Positions 41,348-55,714 of a DNA stretch of 64,000 bases are shown in pieces. This DNA is from Lysinibacillus sphaericus (GTDB lineage Bacteria; Bacillota; Bacilli; Bacillales_A; Planococcaceae). The notes beneath the pieces were generated by a model that had not been told where the DNA came from, did no database searches, and worked only from the letters and a program-made list of their open reading frames with translations. The position numbers and the translations under genes are program-made. The number at the start of each line of letters is the position of its first letter. Positions within the stretch are counted from its first letter, which is position 1. Where the stretch lies: the NCBI RefSeq assembly GCF_002982115.1, contig NZ_CP019980.1:4617724-4681723 (forward strand), in the 5' to 3' direction.

Positions 41348-41788
41348 TTACATATATAAATTAATTAATAGACCTTTAATCTCGCCAATTTTGTCAAGAA
41401 GGTCAATCGCTTCCTTTTCTTCATCTAAAATATCTTGTGCAAGCTCCACAAGACGCGTATCAATTGTCTCAATGATTTTCAATCGTCTTCCTTCACCAAA
41501 ACGATTCCATGTATGCGATTGTTTTAATTCCATACCATGCTCTACAGTTTCCTGTAAGAAACGCTTCACAAGCATTTTAAAACGAGCAAGCTCTCGCAAA
41601 TTACGGGATCTTGCGACACGGTCACCAGCAGTTGAAATATCCCCCAACAATCGTGTTAGTTGTTCGGTTTGCAATTTGGAGCCTTGCTTGACGACCATAT
41701 CACCAAATCGGTTATTTTGATTATTATTTTGTAGAGGCTCCTTACGATTAGTATTGATCCCGACACGTATATCTTGATTGATCTTCAA
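41348..41788 (-). CDS. yaaR: YaaR family protein (DUF327), function unknown
   Basis: 146 aa, mostly helical and basic. The long helix FKMLVKRFLQETVEHGMELKQ and the terminal YaaR pattern LLDKIGEIKGLLINLYM match the family. No function is established. The frame starts with TTG at 41788, 10 bases after GGGGGCG. It sits between darA and holB, as in B. subtilis, 95 bp after darA. Confidence 0.92.
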   Translation of the reverse strand: MKINQDIRVGINTNRKEPLQNNNQNNRFGDMVVKQGSKLQTEQLTRLLGDISTAGDRVARSRNLRELARFKMLVKRFLQETVEHGMELKQSHTWNRFGEGRRLKIIETIDTRLVELAQDILDEEKEAIDLLDKIGEIKGLLINLYM

Positions 41789-41883
41789 GCTTCATTCGCC
41801 CCCAATTGCTTTATTATCAATGTCATCTATAGTTATGAATTTTTACTGCCAGTTTGGCAATGCTCACTAAATATTAAATACTG

Positions 41884-42219
<336 letters not shown>

Positions 42220-42494
42220 TCACCCCTTTATATAATTGGCCTTGATAGAATTTATTCAAAACAGCAACATCTACTAACAATTTCAATCCACACTTAGAAC
42301 GAAAAGGACGCTAACAACATTCATGTTAAAAAATCTTTGCGACAATTTGTCTTTGTTCATACGCGTATTAGATGAAAGTAGGCACATTGCATTCTTCTTA
42401 GCACTTATAAGGTAAAGTTTTCTTTTATCCGATGCAGTAAATGGGTCATCAGATGTTACCATTATATCACAATATGGTAGTTAACTTCATGTTT

Positions 42495-43124
42495 TTACTG
42501 CATTGCCTTATACACTATTGACCATACATCTTCAACTACATGCTCCATACTTTGGTCGGCATTAATAACTCTTATACGTTCTGGATATCGTTTTACTAAT
42601 TGTAAATATCCCTCACGCACCTTTTGATGAAAGGCCAAGCTTTCAACATCAAGGCGGTTTACTTCACGATCCCCATGTGCGTGTATACGCGCTAAACCAA
42701 CCTCTGGTGAAATATCAAATAGGATAGTTAAATCGGGTAATTTTTTCCCAATTGCAAATTCATTAATTGATAGTACTTCATCTACACCGATGCCACGTGC
42801 ATATCCTTGGTAAGCTAACGATGAATCAATAAATCGATCACAAATAACCATTTTCCCAGCATCTAAAGCAGGACGTACTTTTTCAAAGTAATGCTGACTT
42901 CTCGCTGCTGCGTACAACAATGCTTCCGTCCGTTCATCCATTGCTGTGTGCGCGGGATTTAAAATGATTGTTCGAATTTTTTCGGCGATTTCAATGCCTC
43001 CAGGTTCTCTCGTTGCTAAAACATCTATATTTTCTTGTGCTAATCGTTCAGCTATTTTTTTAATTATGGTTGTTTTCCCGGCACCTTCTGGACCTTCAAA
43101 TGTAATAAATAAATTGCAATTCAT
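42495..43124 (-). CDS. tmk: Thymidylate kinase
   Basis: 209 aa kinase converting dTMP to dTDP for DNA synthesis. P-loop [11 protein letters not shown] (residues 8-18), the REPGG motif and the [11 protein letters not shown] substrate helix are intact. GGAGGC lies 9 bases before the ATG. It follows the decarboxylase gene by 17 bp, as tmk follows yaaO in B. subtilis. Confidence 0.97.
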   Translation of the reverse strand: MNCNLFITFEGPEGAGKTTIIKKIAERLAQENIDVLATREPGGIEIAEKIRTIILNPAHTAMDERTEALLYAAARSQHYFEKVRPALDAGKMVICDRFIDSSLAYQGYARGIGVDEVLSINEFAIGKKLPDLTILFDISPEVGLARIHAHGDREVNRLDVESLAFHQKVREGYLQLVKRYPERIRVINADQSMEHVVEDVWSIVYKAMQ

Positions 43125-43141
43125 GCTGTTATTGCCTCCAA

Positions 43142-44566
43142 CTATTTAATGACCTCGATCATTTTTTCCTCTAACCTGTGATTTCCTTGAAATGTTGCAC
43201 CTGTTGCAAGTAATTCCTCTAACTGACTTAGTTTAGCCACCGTAATTTTTTCTCCTGGAACGAGTAATGGGATGCCAGGAGGGTAAGGAATAATCATACT
43301 TGCAGCCGTACGTCCCATTGTCCGCATGTAGGGTAGCCATTCCTTCTTCATATTTGCAATTTCATCAAATGAATATGCTGGTTCCGTAATAGCCGTGAAA
43401 CTATAGGCATTGTGCGAAACGGCTTGTATTTCTGTTTTTTCAGTGTTTAATAATGCTGTCACAGCCTCTTTTATACGAACACGAATCTCTGCAAATGGAA
43501 AGCTATACCCTTGTTTTAAAAGTGGCAATACAAGTAATACCTGATGAGCATCGGCAAGCTCTGCATATACCTGCTTCGCTTCTAATGCTTCCTGTAGTTG
43601 ATAGCCACTATAACCTTTAACACGAAGCAATAACTTTATAGGGTCATCTACCTCGATGACTTCAAGCGAACCAATTGAACGTAATGCATCGACCCATTGA
43701 TTTTTTTTCTCTATTATATATGCACCATCGCTCTCCATATATGTCTGTATATAATAGCGTGCATCATCCAAAGAAGCTAACAATATATAAGATGGACTGC
43801 TGGATTGTAACATGCGTAAATAGTGATGGATACTATCAACATTCACTAATTGTGAGTTCACATGCATAAAAGAAGCCATGGTCATAGCGGGCAATGTTTT
43901 GTGCGCTGACTGCACAACAACATCCGCGCCGAAGGTTAAAGCAGATGGCTGGAATAAAGAACAAGCATTAAAATGAGCCCCGTGCGCTTCATCTACTAAA
44001 ACGGGAATGTTTTTTTCATGACAATATGCTATTTGCTGCGATAGTTCTTTAGATATCATACCGTAATATGTTGGATACGTTAAAACCACTGCCTTAACGT
44101 CTGGATACTCATCAACTGCCTGTTTTAGATCGTGATAGGAAACATGTGTTGCAGTTAATGTTCGGTCGTCCCAAAGTGGAGAAACATAAACAGCCTTTGC
44201 TCCAACAAGCTCAATTGCATGAAAAATAGATTTATGAGCATTACGTTGTACAATGATCGTATCGCCTCTTTTACATGTAGCATATATCATCGCTAAATTC
44301 CCAACTGTTGAGCCACCTACTAAAAAAAAGCTTTTCGTCGCACCATATGTTTCAGCTAGTAAATTTTCAGCCTCTAATATCATTCCCTCAGGATAGTGCA
44401 AGTCATCCATTCCTGTTAACTCTGTTACATCGTAGCGCATAACATCTTTAAAAGCCTGTGGTAAGCGAGAAAATTCTCCATGTTTATGCCCTGGTACATG
44501 AAAGGATATATTTTGTTGTTGTCGAAAACGCTCTAAACCTTCTACAATTGGCTTTTTCTTTTGCAA
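43142..44566 (-). CDS. Orn/Lys/Arg decarboxylase family protein, YaaO-type
   Basis: 474 aa PLP enzyme of the fold I prokaryotic Orn/Lys/Arg decarboxylases (short form without the N-terminal wing domain). The [10 protein letters not shown] start, the VDEAHGAHF region and the PLP lysine in [10 protein letters not shown] are visible, plus the C-terminal Orn/Lys/Arg decarboxylase domain ([13 protein letters not shown]). Substrate (arginine, lysine or ornithine) cannot be told from sequence. It starts with TTG at 44566 after AAGGGTG. It is equivalent to B. subtilis yaaO by position. Confidence 0.93.
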   Translation of the reverse strand: MQKKKPIVEGLERFRQQQNISFHVPGHKHGEFSRLPQAFKDVMRYDVTELTGMDDLHYPEGMILEAENLLAETYGATKSFFLVGGSTVGNLAMIYATCKRGDTIIVQRNAHKSIFHAIELVGAKAVYVSPLWDDRTLTATHVSYHDLKQAVDEYPDVKAVVLTYPTYYGMISKELSQQIAYCHEKNIPVLVDEAHGAHFNACSLFQPSALTFGADVVVQSAHKTLPAMTMASFMHVNSQLVNVDSIHHYLRMLQSSSPSYILLASLDDARYYIQTYMESDGAYIIEKKNQWVDALRSIGSLEVIEVDDPIKLLLRVKGYSGYQLQEALEAKQVYAELADAHQVLLVLPLLKQGYSFPFAEIRVRIKEAVTALLNTEKTEIQAVSHNAYSFTAITEPAYSFDEIANMKKEWLPYMRTMGRTAASMIIPYPPGIPLLVPGEKITVAKLSQLEELLATGATFQGNHRLEEKMIEVIK

Positions 44567-45025
44567 AACAAGACACCCTTTTTCGTTTATTATATTCTTT
44601 AATTATACGGGATTATGGCACGATAAAAAAGCTATCCTATAAAATAGGATAGCTTAAGATTTAAGATGCAAGAATAACCATAAAACAGCATTTGGTTTTC
44701 ATTCCAACTGCTACAACGATTCAAAAAGTACCAATAATTTAGTTGGGACAGCAAAATGCAGAAACTTCTCTCTTATTCCTAAAAAAGAATGGCCCCTCTC
44801 AATATAGCAAATTCTTTAAGTATCTCTTTTTCATCACTTTCACCATTTACAATACCTCTATCTATTTCTTACCGTCTCTATTGATGTATGATGTCACCCA
44901 TTCTCCAATAGTTTTCTCAGGTTAACGATACACATGCTCATACTTTTTGGGCTAAGCAACTAATCATGATATTACAATGTGTGATTGTTTCTTTAGCGCT
45001 TTGGATACGTTAGGATTTCAAATAA
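44567..45025. other. Gene-free stretch between decarboxylase gene and rRNA operon
   Basis: About 460 bp with two features only: a hairpin at 44629-44655 and a possible TATAAT at about 44600 for the decarboxylase gene. The B. subtilis genes csfB, xpaC and yaaN that occupy this position are missing; no credible reading frame is present on either strand. Confidence 0.7.
44629..44655 (-). terminator. Second terminator downstream of the rRNA operon
   Basis: AAGCTATCCTAT pairs perfectly with ATAGGATAGCTT, followed by TTTTTT on the minus strand. It shields the decarboxylase gene from rRNA readthrough. Confidence 0.88.
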
Positions 45026-45057
45026 AAAAAGACTGAAGATTTCTCTTCGGTCTTTTT
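45026..45057 (-). terminator. Terminator of the rRNA operon
   Basis: AAAAAGACCGAAGA pairs with TCTTCAGTCTTTTT (one G-U) around a TTTC-type loop and runs into TTTTTTT on the minus strand, 6 bp after 5S rRNA. Confidence 0.93.
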
Positions 45058-45062
45058 AAGTT

Positions 45063-45178
45063 GCCTAGCGACGTCCTACTCTCACAGGGGGAAGCCCCCA
45101 ACTACCATCGGCGCTAAAGAGCTTAACTTCCGTGTTCGGTATGGGAACGGGTGTGACCTCTTTGCCATCATCACTAGA
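45063..45178 (-). rRNA. rrf: 5S ribosomal RNA
   Basis: 116 nt by comparison with known 5S rRNA: the ends CTAGTGAT / GTCGCTAG pair, and the core GAGGTCACACCCGTTCCCAT and CCGAACACGGAAGTTAAG are typical. The ends are estimates; RNase M5 (rnmV, this window) processes the precursor. No tRNA gene follows it. Confidence 0.95.
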
Positions 45179-45365
45179 CTATTTACGGCTTTCAATATAC
45201 ATCGTATTTCTTTGTCAGCTTCATTCGTTCAGTCAGTCACGTACAGACGTACGCTCCTTCCTTCTCTCAATCGCTTCCGCGAACTACTCGTATCTTGTAA
45301 CCCTTTTATGAAAGATTGTTCTTTCAAAACTGGATAAACGGTGCATTGAATGTTTCAAACTTTTT

Positions 45366-48291
<2,926 letters not shown>

Positions 48292-48461
48292 TAGTTATTA
48301 AGCCTATAAAAAACTTAAAAAATAAATGTGTTTGTTACAATTTCAATGTCGTTTTATCCAGTTTTCAAAGAACAAATTTTGAAGTGTTTCATTCAGAAGA
48401 ATGAACCTTCAAAACTGAACGCAAAACGTAATCTTACAAACCCAAGGTTTGTATTCCGAAA

Positions 48462-50024
<1,563 letters not shown>

Positions 50025-50185
50025 GAAATTTGATTAGCTCAAATTGTTTTGCTGGCATCAATTTTGATGTCCAAAATTTTGTTTCGTTCACTAACGAAGT
50101 TAGCTAGTAAAAACTATATTGATTACGTTTTGCTTGTTCAGTTTTCAAGGTTCATTTTGTCGCCGCTTGTTTCAGCAACTCTTAT

Positions 50186-50214
50186 ATAATACCATCTTTT
50201 CAAATCGATGTCAA
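50186..50214 (-). promoter_or_regulatory. rRNA operon promoter P2
   Basis: On the minus strand TTGACA (50209-50214), 17 bp, TATTAT (50186-50191): near-consensus SigA, about 160 bp before the 16S gene. Confidence 0.9.
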
Positions 50215-50281
50215 CAATTTATTTTAAATTGTTTTTTGTTTTATACAAGTTGTTTCAGTTGTTATCTTAACGACTCTTATT

Positions 50282-50309
50282 ACTATATCACAATATTTAT
50301 AGTTTGCAA
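50282..50309 (-). promoter_or_regulatory. rRNA operon promoter P1
   Basis: On the minus strand TTGCAA (50304-50309), 16 bp, TATAGT (50282-50287), about 95 bp upstream of P2. Tandem promoters are normal for Bacillus rRNA operons. P1 starts only 5 bp from the end of bofA. Confidence 0.75.
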
Positions 50310-50314
50310 GCCTT

Positions 50315-50587
50315 TTATAAAAATAATATTAAAAAAGTGATTCCTAGTACACCTGGAATGCCCAACAATGCAATTGTGAAAACGGAAAACAGGTTAATTG
50401 GTACATTATAACCGCTATAACCAACACCTAAATGAATAATGAATAATAATAAAAATGCAAATGCAAATCGGAACCAAAATACTGATAGTCCTTCTAATAC
50501 TTTACCCAATTTAATGTGTCTTCCTACTATATAAAGAAAAAGAAGCGCTACAGGAACACAAATACTCACAATTACAGTCCACGGCAT
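50315..50587 (-). CDS. bofA: BofA family pro-SigK processing inhibitor
   Basis: 90 aa membrane protein with two to three hydrophobic helices and the family C-terminal pattern GYNVPINLFSVFTIALLGIPG. BofA holds the SpoIVFB protease inactive in the outer forespore membrane until the SpoIVB signal arrives. The ATG at 50587 follows GGGGC; seven upstream open codons lack a ribosome site. It lies between yaaL and the rRNA operon, exactly as in B. subtilis. Confidence 0.93.
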   Translation of the reverse strand: MPWTVIVSICVPVALLFLYIVGRHIKLGKVLEGLSVFWFRFAFAFLLLFIIHLGVGYSGYNVPINLFSVFTIALLGIPGVLGITFLILFL

Positions 50588-50657
50588 ATGCTTGCCCCCT
50601 TCGATCATAATTATGTAATTTTATGATTCCTATAGCACGTCTATAACTCTACAATCA

Positions 50658-50873
50658 TTATTTTATTAGTACTCGTCGAATTCTAGCTTCTTTAAATAAA
50701 TAAAAATGAATACTCTCTGCTGCTTTTCGCTGAGCAATAACTTCTAAATCATAATCATTTAATAATTCTTCAATCAATTTTGCTTGTTGTAAATCTTCTT
50801 TTGTTTGTTTAATGAGATTAACAAGCTTTTCGTCAAATTCTCTTTTTAGCTTTCCTTTATTGCGGAAGAACAT
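50658..50873 (-). CDS. yaaL: YaaL family protein (DUF2508)
   Basis: 71 aa, highly charged and helical (KLKREFDEKLVNLIKQTKEDLQQAKLIEE), consistent with the small uncharacterised YaaL family. No function is known. GAGGG lies 5 bases before the ATG. It is 14 bp after recR and ahead of bofA. Confidence 0.9.
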   Translation of the reverse strand: MFFRNKGKLKREFDEKLVNLIKQTKEDLQQAKLIEELLNDYDLEVIAQRKAAESIHFYLFKEARIRRVLIK

Positions 50874-50886
50874 TTCAATCCCTCAC

Positions 50887-51483
50887 TCATAACTCTCGGC
50901 GGCCTTCCATTGCCTTCGATAACGTTACTTCATCAGCATATTCTAAATCTCCACCTACTGGTAATCCATGCGCAATGCGTGTTGTGCGGATGCCAGATGG
51001 TTTAACAAGACGAGAGATATACATAGCCGTCGCTTCACCTTCAATAGTAGAATTGGTTGCTAAAATAAGCTCCTGCACCGTTTCATCTTGTAAGCGTACT
51101 AACAGTGAGGCTACATTAATATCCTCTGGGCCGATACCATCCATTGGTGAAATAGCCCCCTGTAACACATGGTACTTACCATGGTAATCACGCATTTTTT
51201 CCATTGCAATAACGTCCTTTGTATCTTGTACAACGCAAATTACTGAGGCATCGCGTTGTTTATCGGTACAAATATGACATGGGTCTACATCGGTAATATT
51301 GCCACAAACAGAGCAATAACTTAAATTACGTTTTGCATCTATTAAAGCTTTGGAAAAAGAAAGAACGTCATCTTCTTTCATTGTTAACACAAAAAACGCC
51401 AGTCGGGCTGCGGTTTTTGGCCCGATACCTGGCAATTTCATAAAACTATCGATTAATTTTGATATTGGTTCTGGGTAATACAT
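50887..51483 (-). CDS. recR: Recombination mediator RecR
   Basis: 198 aa. An N-terminal helix-hairpin-helix ([17 protein letters not shown]), zinc finger [16 protein letters not shown] and TOPRIM domain ([14 protein letters not shown]) are present. With RecO it loads RecA at gaps. Order dnaX-ebfC-recR is conserved; spacing to ebfC is 11 bp with GGAGG before the ATG. Confidence 0.97.
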   Translation of the reverse strand: MYYPEPISKLIDSFMKLPGIGPKTAARLAFFVLTMKEDDVLSFSKALIDAKRNLSYCSVCGNITDVDPCHICTDKQRDASVICVVQDTKDVIAMEKMRDYHGKYHVLQGAISPMDGIGPEDINVASLLVRLQDETVQELILATNSTIEGEATAMYISRLVKPSGIRTTRIAHGLPVGGDLEYADEVTLSKAMEGRREL

Positions 51484-51494
51484 ATTGTTACCTC

Positions 51495-51809
51495 CTAGAA
51501 TGGAAGGTTCATGCCTTGCGTAAATTTACCCATTGTTGCATTTGTTTTTTCTTCTACTTTTTTAAGTGCTTCATTCGTTGCAACAACAATTAAATCTTGT
51601 AACATTTCGATATCGTCAGGATCTACTACTGAAGTATCAAGATTCACTTCTACTACTTCACGTTGACCTGTAACTGTTACTTTCACCATACCGCCGCCAG
51701 CAACACCTTCAAATTGTTCAGCATTTAAAGCTTCTTGAGCTTCCATCATTTCTTTTTGCATTTTTTGCATTTTTTTCATCATGCCTTGCATATTTCCCAT
51801 TCCACGCAT
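51495..51809 (-). CDS. ebfC: Nucleoid-associated protein EbfC/YaaK
   Basis: 104 aa YbaB/EbfC family. The methionine- and lysine-rich start ([21 protein letters not shown]) leads into [17 protein letters not shown], the family signature. It forms tweezer-like dimers that bind DNA. It lies 20 bp after dnaX with AGGAGG before its ATG. Confidence 0.96.
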   Translation of the reverse strand: MRGMGNMQGMMKKMQKMQKEMMEAQEALNAEQFEGVAGGGMVKVTVTGQREVVEVNLDTSVVDPDDIEMLQDLIVVATNEALKKVEEKTNATMGKFTQGMNLPF

Positions 51810-51829
51810 AACCTATTCCTCCTAAGTAA

Positions 51830-53617
51830 TCAGTCTTCAATAATTTCAATAAAATCCTTACCGAACAGCTTTTCCGCTTCCGTCACCAATGGATCTTGTG
51901 ATGCCAGCGGTTGCGCATCATCGATAAAAGGTTCTTCTGGCATTTCTGCCGGTGGTGGTTCCAATAATTCAACATTCGGATCATCGTTAGCTAATGGTGC
52001 TTTCTTTTGATGTAATCCGTGATCACGAATGAACTCTTCACGCAACTTTAACCATGTTTCTTCTGGCGTACAAAGCATTTCATACATCGTGCCTGTTTGA
52101 CCTGCAATAAGTTGTGTAAATTGTGCTTTTAGCATTTGATTATCAGCAACCATTTGACAATGAATATCATACTTGAATTTTAACACAAAAGCACTCGAAG
52201 ATGCCGCAACAGGTTCAGCTTCTGCTAAAAGAGCTGATTGTGACTTTTGCAATTGATTTAACGCCTGCGCCCATACAGCCTTTACACGTTGCACATCTTG
52301 CTTTGTCGCATCCTTTAGCACTTCTTGAATACGACCAGTAGGCGCCTTATAACCATTTGGACTTTTTGCACGCGGACGTTGTTCTTTGGCAACCTGAGTA
52401 GCTTGTGACGGCGCACCATTTTGTATTTGTAAAGATAGTTGTTGCACCATTTGCTCAAGCGCAATGATTTTTTGCGCTAGTTCTGGGCTCATTACCGCCT
52501 CACTTGATGGGGCAGTTTGATTGACTACGCCACCCGAAAACTGTGTCATTTTTAGCAATGCTGTTTCCAAATAGATTTTCGTATGATGCGAGAAACGCAT
52601 TTCTTGTTGTGTTTTCGCTAAAATGTCGATGTAGCCGTAAAGCATATCTGGTGCAAAGTCATGTGCCAATGCAAATACGCGCTCCTCAGGTGATACTAAC
52701 TCTAATAGTTCAGCTAAATTCTCACTCGTTTGTAAAAGCAGTAAATCGCGGAAAAATGTAATTAAATCCTCCGATAAGCGCAACGGATCCTTCCCATCTG
52801 CGATTAGCTGCTCTAACAGCGCAAGCATTTGTGCCACATCTTTGACCTTTAAAGCTTCAGCTAAATCATAGAAAACATCCTGACTAATTGAGCCTGTGAC
52901 TAGTAGTGCATCCTCTAGTTTCAACATTTCACCGCTAAAGGATACAACTTGGTCCAACAAGCTCAATGCATCACGCATACCGCCCGCAGCTGACTGCGCA
53001 ATCACTTTTAGACCTTGTTCTTCAAACGGGAGTTCAATATCTTCTAGTACGACCTTCATGCGCTCGGTAATATCGTTAGTTGAAAGTCGCTTGAAGTCAA
53101 AACGTTGGCAACGTGAAATAATCGTTGCAGGTAATTTATGAGGTTCTGTTGTTGCTAAAATAAATACAGCGTGAGGTGGTGGTTCTTCTAGCGTTTTTAA
53201 AAGCGCATTGAAGGCACTTGTAGACAGCATATGCACTTCATCAATGATGTACACTTTAAACCTGCTACTAGCTGGAGCAAAACGTACCTTTTCAATAATG
53301 TCCCGTATTTCTTCAACACGTGAATTAGAAGCTGCATCAAATTCAATAACGTCTGGATGAGAACCATCTGTAATGCTTAAACAAGTTGCACACTCATTAC
53401 AAGGTTCACTTGCTGGAGCATGCTCGCAGTTTAAAGCCTTAGCAAAAATTTTAGCTGTACTTGTTTTCCCTGTACCCCGAGGTCCAGAAAACAAGTAAGC
53501 ATGAGTTGTTTTATTCGCTAGGAGAGCATTTTGCAGCGTTCTTTTGACATGCGCTTGACCTGACATTTCTCGGAATGATTGTGGTCTATACACACGATAA
53601 AATGCTTGATACGTCAA
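51830..53617 (-). CDS. dnaX: DNA polymerase III gamma/tau subunit
   Basis: 595 aa clamp-loader ATPase. The ATPase core (Walker A GPRGTGKTS near residue 45, zinc cysteines in CEHAPASEPCNECATC, DEVHMLS, sensor 1 ATTEPHKLP) is followed by domain III and a tau tail from about residue 370. I see no obvious frameshift signal for a gamma form. The start is TTG at 53617 after AGGGGAGAGG. First gene of dnaX-ebfC-recR, downstream of the SRP RNA. Confidence 0.97.
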   Translation of the reverse strand: MTYQAFYRVYRPQSFREMSGQAHVKRTLQNALLANKTTHAYLFSGPRGTGKTSTAKIFAKALNCEHAPASEPCNECATCLSITDGSHPDVIEFDAASNSRVEEIRDIIEKVRFAPASSRFKVYIIDEVHMLSTSAFNALLKTLEEPPPHAVFILATTEPHKLPATIISRCQRFDFKRLSTNDITERMKVVLEDIELPFEEQGLKVIAQSAAGGMRDALSLLDQVVSFSGEMLKLEDALLVTGSISQDVFYDLAEALKVKDVAQMLALLEQLIADGKDPLRLSEDLITFFRDLLLLQTSENLAELLELVSPEERVFALAHDFAPDMLYGYIDILAKTQQEMRFSHHTKIYLETALLKMTQFSGGVVNQTAPSSEAVMSPELAQKIIALEQMVQQLSLQIQNGAPSQATQVAKEQRPRAKSPNGYKAPTGRIQEVLKDATKQDVQRVKAVWAQALNQLQKSQSALLAEAEPVAASSSAFVLKFKYDIHCQMVADNQMLKAQFTQLIAGQTGTMYEMLCTPEETWLKLREEFIRDHGLHQKKAPLANDDPNVELLEPPPAEMPEEPFIDDAQPLASQDPLVTEAEKLFGKDFIEIIED

Positions 53618-53711
53618 TGATTTCCTCTCCCCTTCTTTTTCAATATTAATAAAACTATTATAGCATCGGCAGCCTTGTTTATAAAACCGTGTCCTATTTT
53701 ATAATATAAAA

Positions 53712-53744
53712 AAACGCACTCGCCTACAGTAGACGAATGCGTTT
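53712..53744 (-). terminator. Terminator of the SRP RNA gene
   Basis: AAACGCA-TCG-CTAC pairs with GTAG-CGA-TGCGTTT and runs into TTTTTTTATATT on the minus strand. It falls between the RNA 3' end and dnaX. Confidence 0.9.
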
Positions 53745-53759
53745 AAATTGGCAATTTAA

Positions 53760-54031
53760 TGCCGTGCACCTTTCTTCGACAGCCGCACATAAGCGTTACT
53801 CTTGTCGTTAGCTCAGATTAGGCAACCCCGCGGCACATGAATAAGACCACTTAATGCTGCTTCCTTCCGGACCTGACATGGTTCATGGGTATCCATTGCG
53901 CAGGACCCAATCGTCAACACTACGTGCAAAAGGCAGACCAAACAATACGGACAGCCTCGAAAAAGGAATTCAGTCTCGCTAGAGCGGATTGCGAGTTACA
54001 GGACACCGCTACCTTCCCACCTAGCACGGCA
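53760..54031 (-). ncRNA. scr: SRP RNA (scRNA, long Bacillus type with Alu domain)
   Basis: About 270 nt. The S-domain apical helix is plain: GACCATGT-type GAACCATGTCAGGTCCGG, GGAAGGAAGCAGC and TGGGTCCTGCGCAATGG. The two ends (TTGCCGTGCTAGGTGG at 5', GGTGCACGGCA at 3') pair, giving the Alu-containing Bacillus form rather than the short 4.5S form. The position next to dnaX matches B. subtilis, but the tadA gene usually upstream is not here. Confidence 0.95.
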
Positions 54032-54037
54032 ATAACT

Positions 54038-54066
54038 AGTATACTTTCAGTTTGTATAAATTGCAA
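54038..54066 (-). promoter_or_regulatory. SigA promoter of the SRP RNA gene
   Basis: On the minus strand TTGCAA (54061-54066), 17 bp, TATACT (54038-54043), placing the start near 54031, just before the conserved 5' end. Confidence 0.85.
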
Positions 54067-54146
54067 CGAATTGCACAAATTATTTAAGTACATTCTTAAT
54101 TAATAAAAATTAATTTTTTAAAACCTACTATTTTTTCAAAAAGATG

Positions 54147-54175
54147 TTGACGTCAAAATAAAATCATGATAAATT
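54147..54175 (+). promoter_or_regulatory. Promoter of tRNA-Ser
   Basis: TTGACG (54147-54152), 17 bp, TAAATT (54170-54175) with an extended-10 TG at 54167-54168. About 36 bp before the tRNA. Confidence 0.65.
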
Positions 54176-54211
54176 AGTTCTTGTCGATAAGACATCGAAG
54201 CAATATAGTAT

Positions 54212-54304
54212 GGAGGTATACCCAAGTCTGGCTGAAGGGATCGGTCTTGAAAACCGACAGGCGGGTAACACCGCGCGGGGGTTCGAATCCCTCTACCTCC
54301 TCCA
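54212..54304 (+). tRNA. tRNA-Ser(TGA)
   Basis: 93-nt class II tRNA with a long variable arm (GGCGGGTAACACCGCGC region). Acceptor GGAGGTA pairs with TACCTCC, the anticodon loop is CTTGAAA (anticodon TGA) and CCA is encoded. It is on the plus strand, opposite to scr and dnaX. Confidence 0.97.
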
Positions 54305-54316
54305 GTTTTTTAAAAT

Positions 54317-54346
54317 CCGACTACACGATGTAGCCGTTTTTTTTTG
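54317..54346 (+). terminator. Terminator of tRNA-Ser
   Basis: A short stem (GACTACA/TGTAGCC, loop CGA) is followed by TTTTTTTTT. Confidence 0.75.
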
Positions 54347-54373
54347 CTTAAAAAATTGTATGTCATACTTATT

Positions 54374-54411
54374 AAATACCACTTCCGATTAGGTTGTGGT
54401 ATTTTTTTATT
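54374..54411 (+). terminator. Terminator-like hairpin in the leader of the sensor kinase gene
   Basis: AAATACCAC pairs perfectly with GTGGTATTT and runs into TTTTATT, 44 bp before the kinase start. It could be a second tRNA-Ser terminator, or an attenuator if transcription of the kinase begins upstream. Confidence 0.75.
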
Positions 54412-54451
54412 AGCTATCTTGCTCTTAAATACTTTAGGGAGGATATTTAAT

Positions 54452-55714
54452 ATGTATTCCAAAGCCTTTATTTCTCGTAGTTCCCTCACATGGATTATAT
54501 CCATCGCTTTATTAACGGCTATCGGTAGTGAAATTAAAATCATCCCTTTCGCCAATACTTCTTTTCGCTTTGGTCTGGGGACAATTATATTCTTTTTATG
54601 CACCTTACTTAGACCGACACCTATTATATTAGCCGGTATTGTAACCAGCATTGTAACAACCACTTTACGAATCGCTATTAGTTACTATACGCATAATACA
54701 TCTTTAATAGATGGTATTTATACTCACTTACCTGCTGGGACATTTTATTTATTGTTTGCAATATGCCTACAGCTTTTAAATATTCATCAATATCGTGAAA
54801 AGCCATTAAAGTTAGGATTACTAGTAGCCCTCAGTGAGGTCATTAGTAATTTAGCGGAACAATTGCTACGTTTCCTTGTCCAATCTTATACAATTTTATT
54901 TATTCATGACCTGCTCATCTTATTAGCCGTTGCCCTATTACGTAGTTTTTTTGTTGTTGGCATTTATAGCTCTATTGTTATTGCCGAGCAAAAAAAACGC
55001 GTGCAGGAAATGCTTACGATTGGTTCAGATTTATATGTAGAGACGCTCTATTTAAAAAAATCTATGAATCATATTGAAACGATTACTGCTAATGGGTTGG
55101 ATTTGTATAGACAATTAAAAGCACAGGGCAATCGTTCAGAAAGTATACAAGCACTTCATATTGCCCAGGAAATTCATGAAGTCAAAAAAGATTCTCAGCG
55201 TATTTATGCGGGTATATCTAAAATTGTTGGGGACAAGAGCTTTGGCTCATTACGATTATCAGAATTATTACATTATATAGAAGACGGCAATCGCAAATAC
55301 AGTGAGTTACTCGGTAAAGACATCCAGTTTAATATAAGTTTAGATACTGATTTTTTAACGAAAGAGCACATTGCCTTGCTGGCACTATTAAATAATTTAA
55401 CTGCTAATGCCATTGAAGCAATAGAAAAGCAAGGTATCATATCTATTGATATTCAACAGCAGGAGGTTGATACTGTAATAACAGTAAGTGATGATGGAAA
55501 AGGCATCTCCGAAAGTGACCTTTCTATTATTTTTGAACCTGGCTATACGACGAAATACAATGTTGAAGGTGTAGCAGCTACAGGAATTGGATTATCACAT
55601 GTCGCTGAATTAATTTCAAAATTAAATGGCTCCATTTCAGTTGAATCAAATAACTACAAAACGGTGTTTAAAATTATAATTCCTACGCAAACTATTCTAA
55701 CGGGAGAGACTTAA
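54452..55714 (+). CDS. glnK: GlnK-type membrane sensor histidine kinase
   Basis: 420 aa. About six membrane helices fill residues 10-185, then a coiled-coil dimerisation region whose EIHEVKKD holds the likely phospho-acceptor H242. A HATPase domain follows (N box NNLTANAIEAI, G boxes VSDDGKGIS and ATGIGLSH). The ATG at 54452 follows GGGAGG by 9 bases; 36 upstream codons in frame lack a ribosome site and overlap a terminator. Paired with a YcbB-type regulator it resembles B. subtilis GlnK/GlnL (glutamine sensing). The ligand here is inferred. Confidence 0.8.
   Translation: MYSKAFISRSSLTWIISIALLTAIGSEIKIIPFANTSFRFGLGTIIFFLCTLLRPTPIILAGIVTSIVTTTLRIAISYYTHNTSLIDGIYTHLPAGTFYLLFAICLQLLNIHQYREKPLKLGLLVALSEVISNLAEQLLRFLVQSYTILFIHDLLILLAVALLRSFFVVGIYSSIVIAEQKKRVQEMLTIGSDLYVETLYLKKSMNHIETITANGLDLYRQLKAQGNRSESIQALHIAQEIHEVKKDSQRIYAGISKIVGDKSFGSLRLSELLHYIEDGNRKYSELLGKDIQFNISLDTDFLTKEHIALLALLNNLTANAIEAIEKQGIISIDIQQQEVDTVITVSDDGKGISESDLSIIFEPGYTTKYNVEGVAATGIGLSHVAELISKLNGSISVESNNYKTVFKIIIPTQTILTGET

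Noticed and set aside
44743..44925. Plus-strand frame of 60 codons in the gap beside the rRNA operon
   Set aside because: No ribosome site, no family resemblance and no promoter; phenylalanine/serine-rich composition expected from AT-rich noncoding DNA.
53885..54103. 72-codon plus-strand frame
   Set aside because: It is antisense to the SRP RNA and its promoter.
54210..54392. 60-codon plus-strand frame over tRNA-Ser
   Set aside because: It reads through the tRNA and its terminator; the tRNA explains the conservation.
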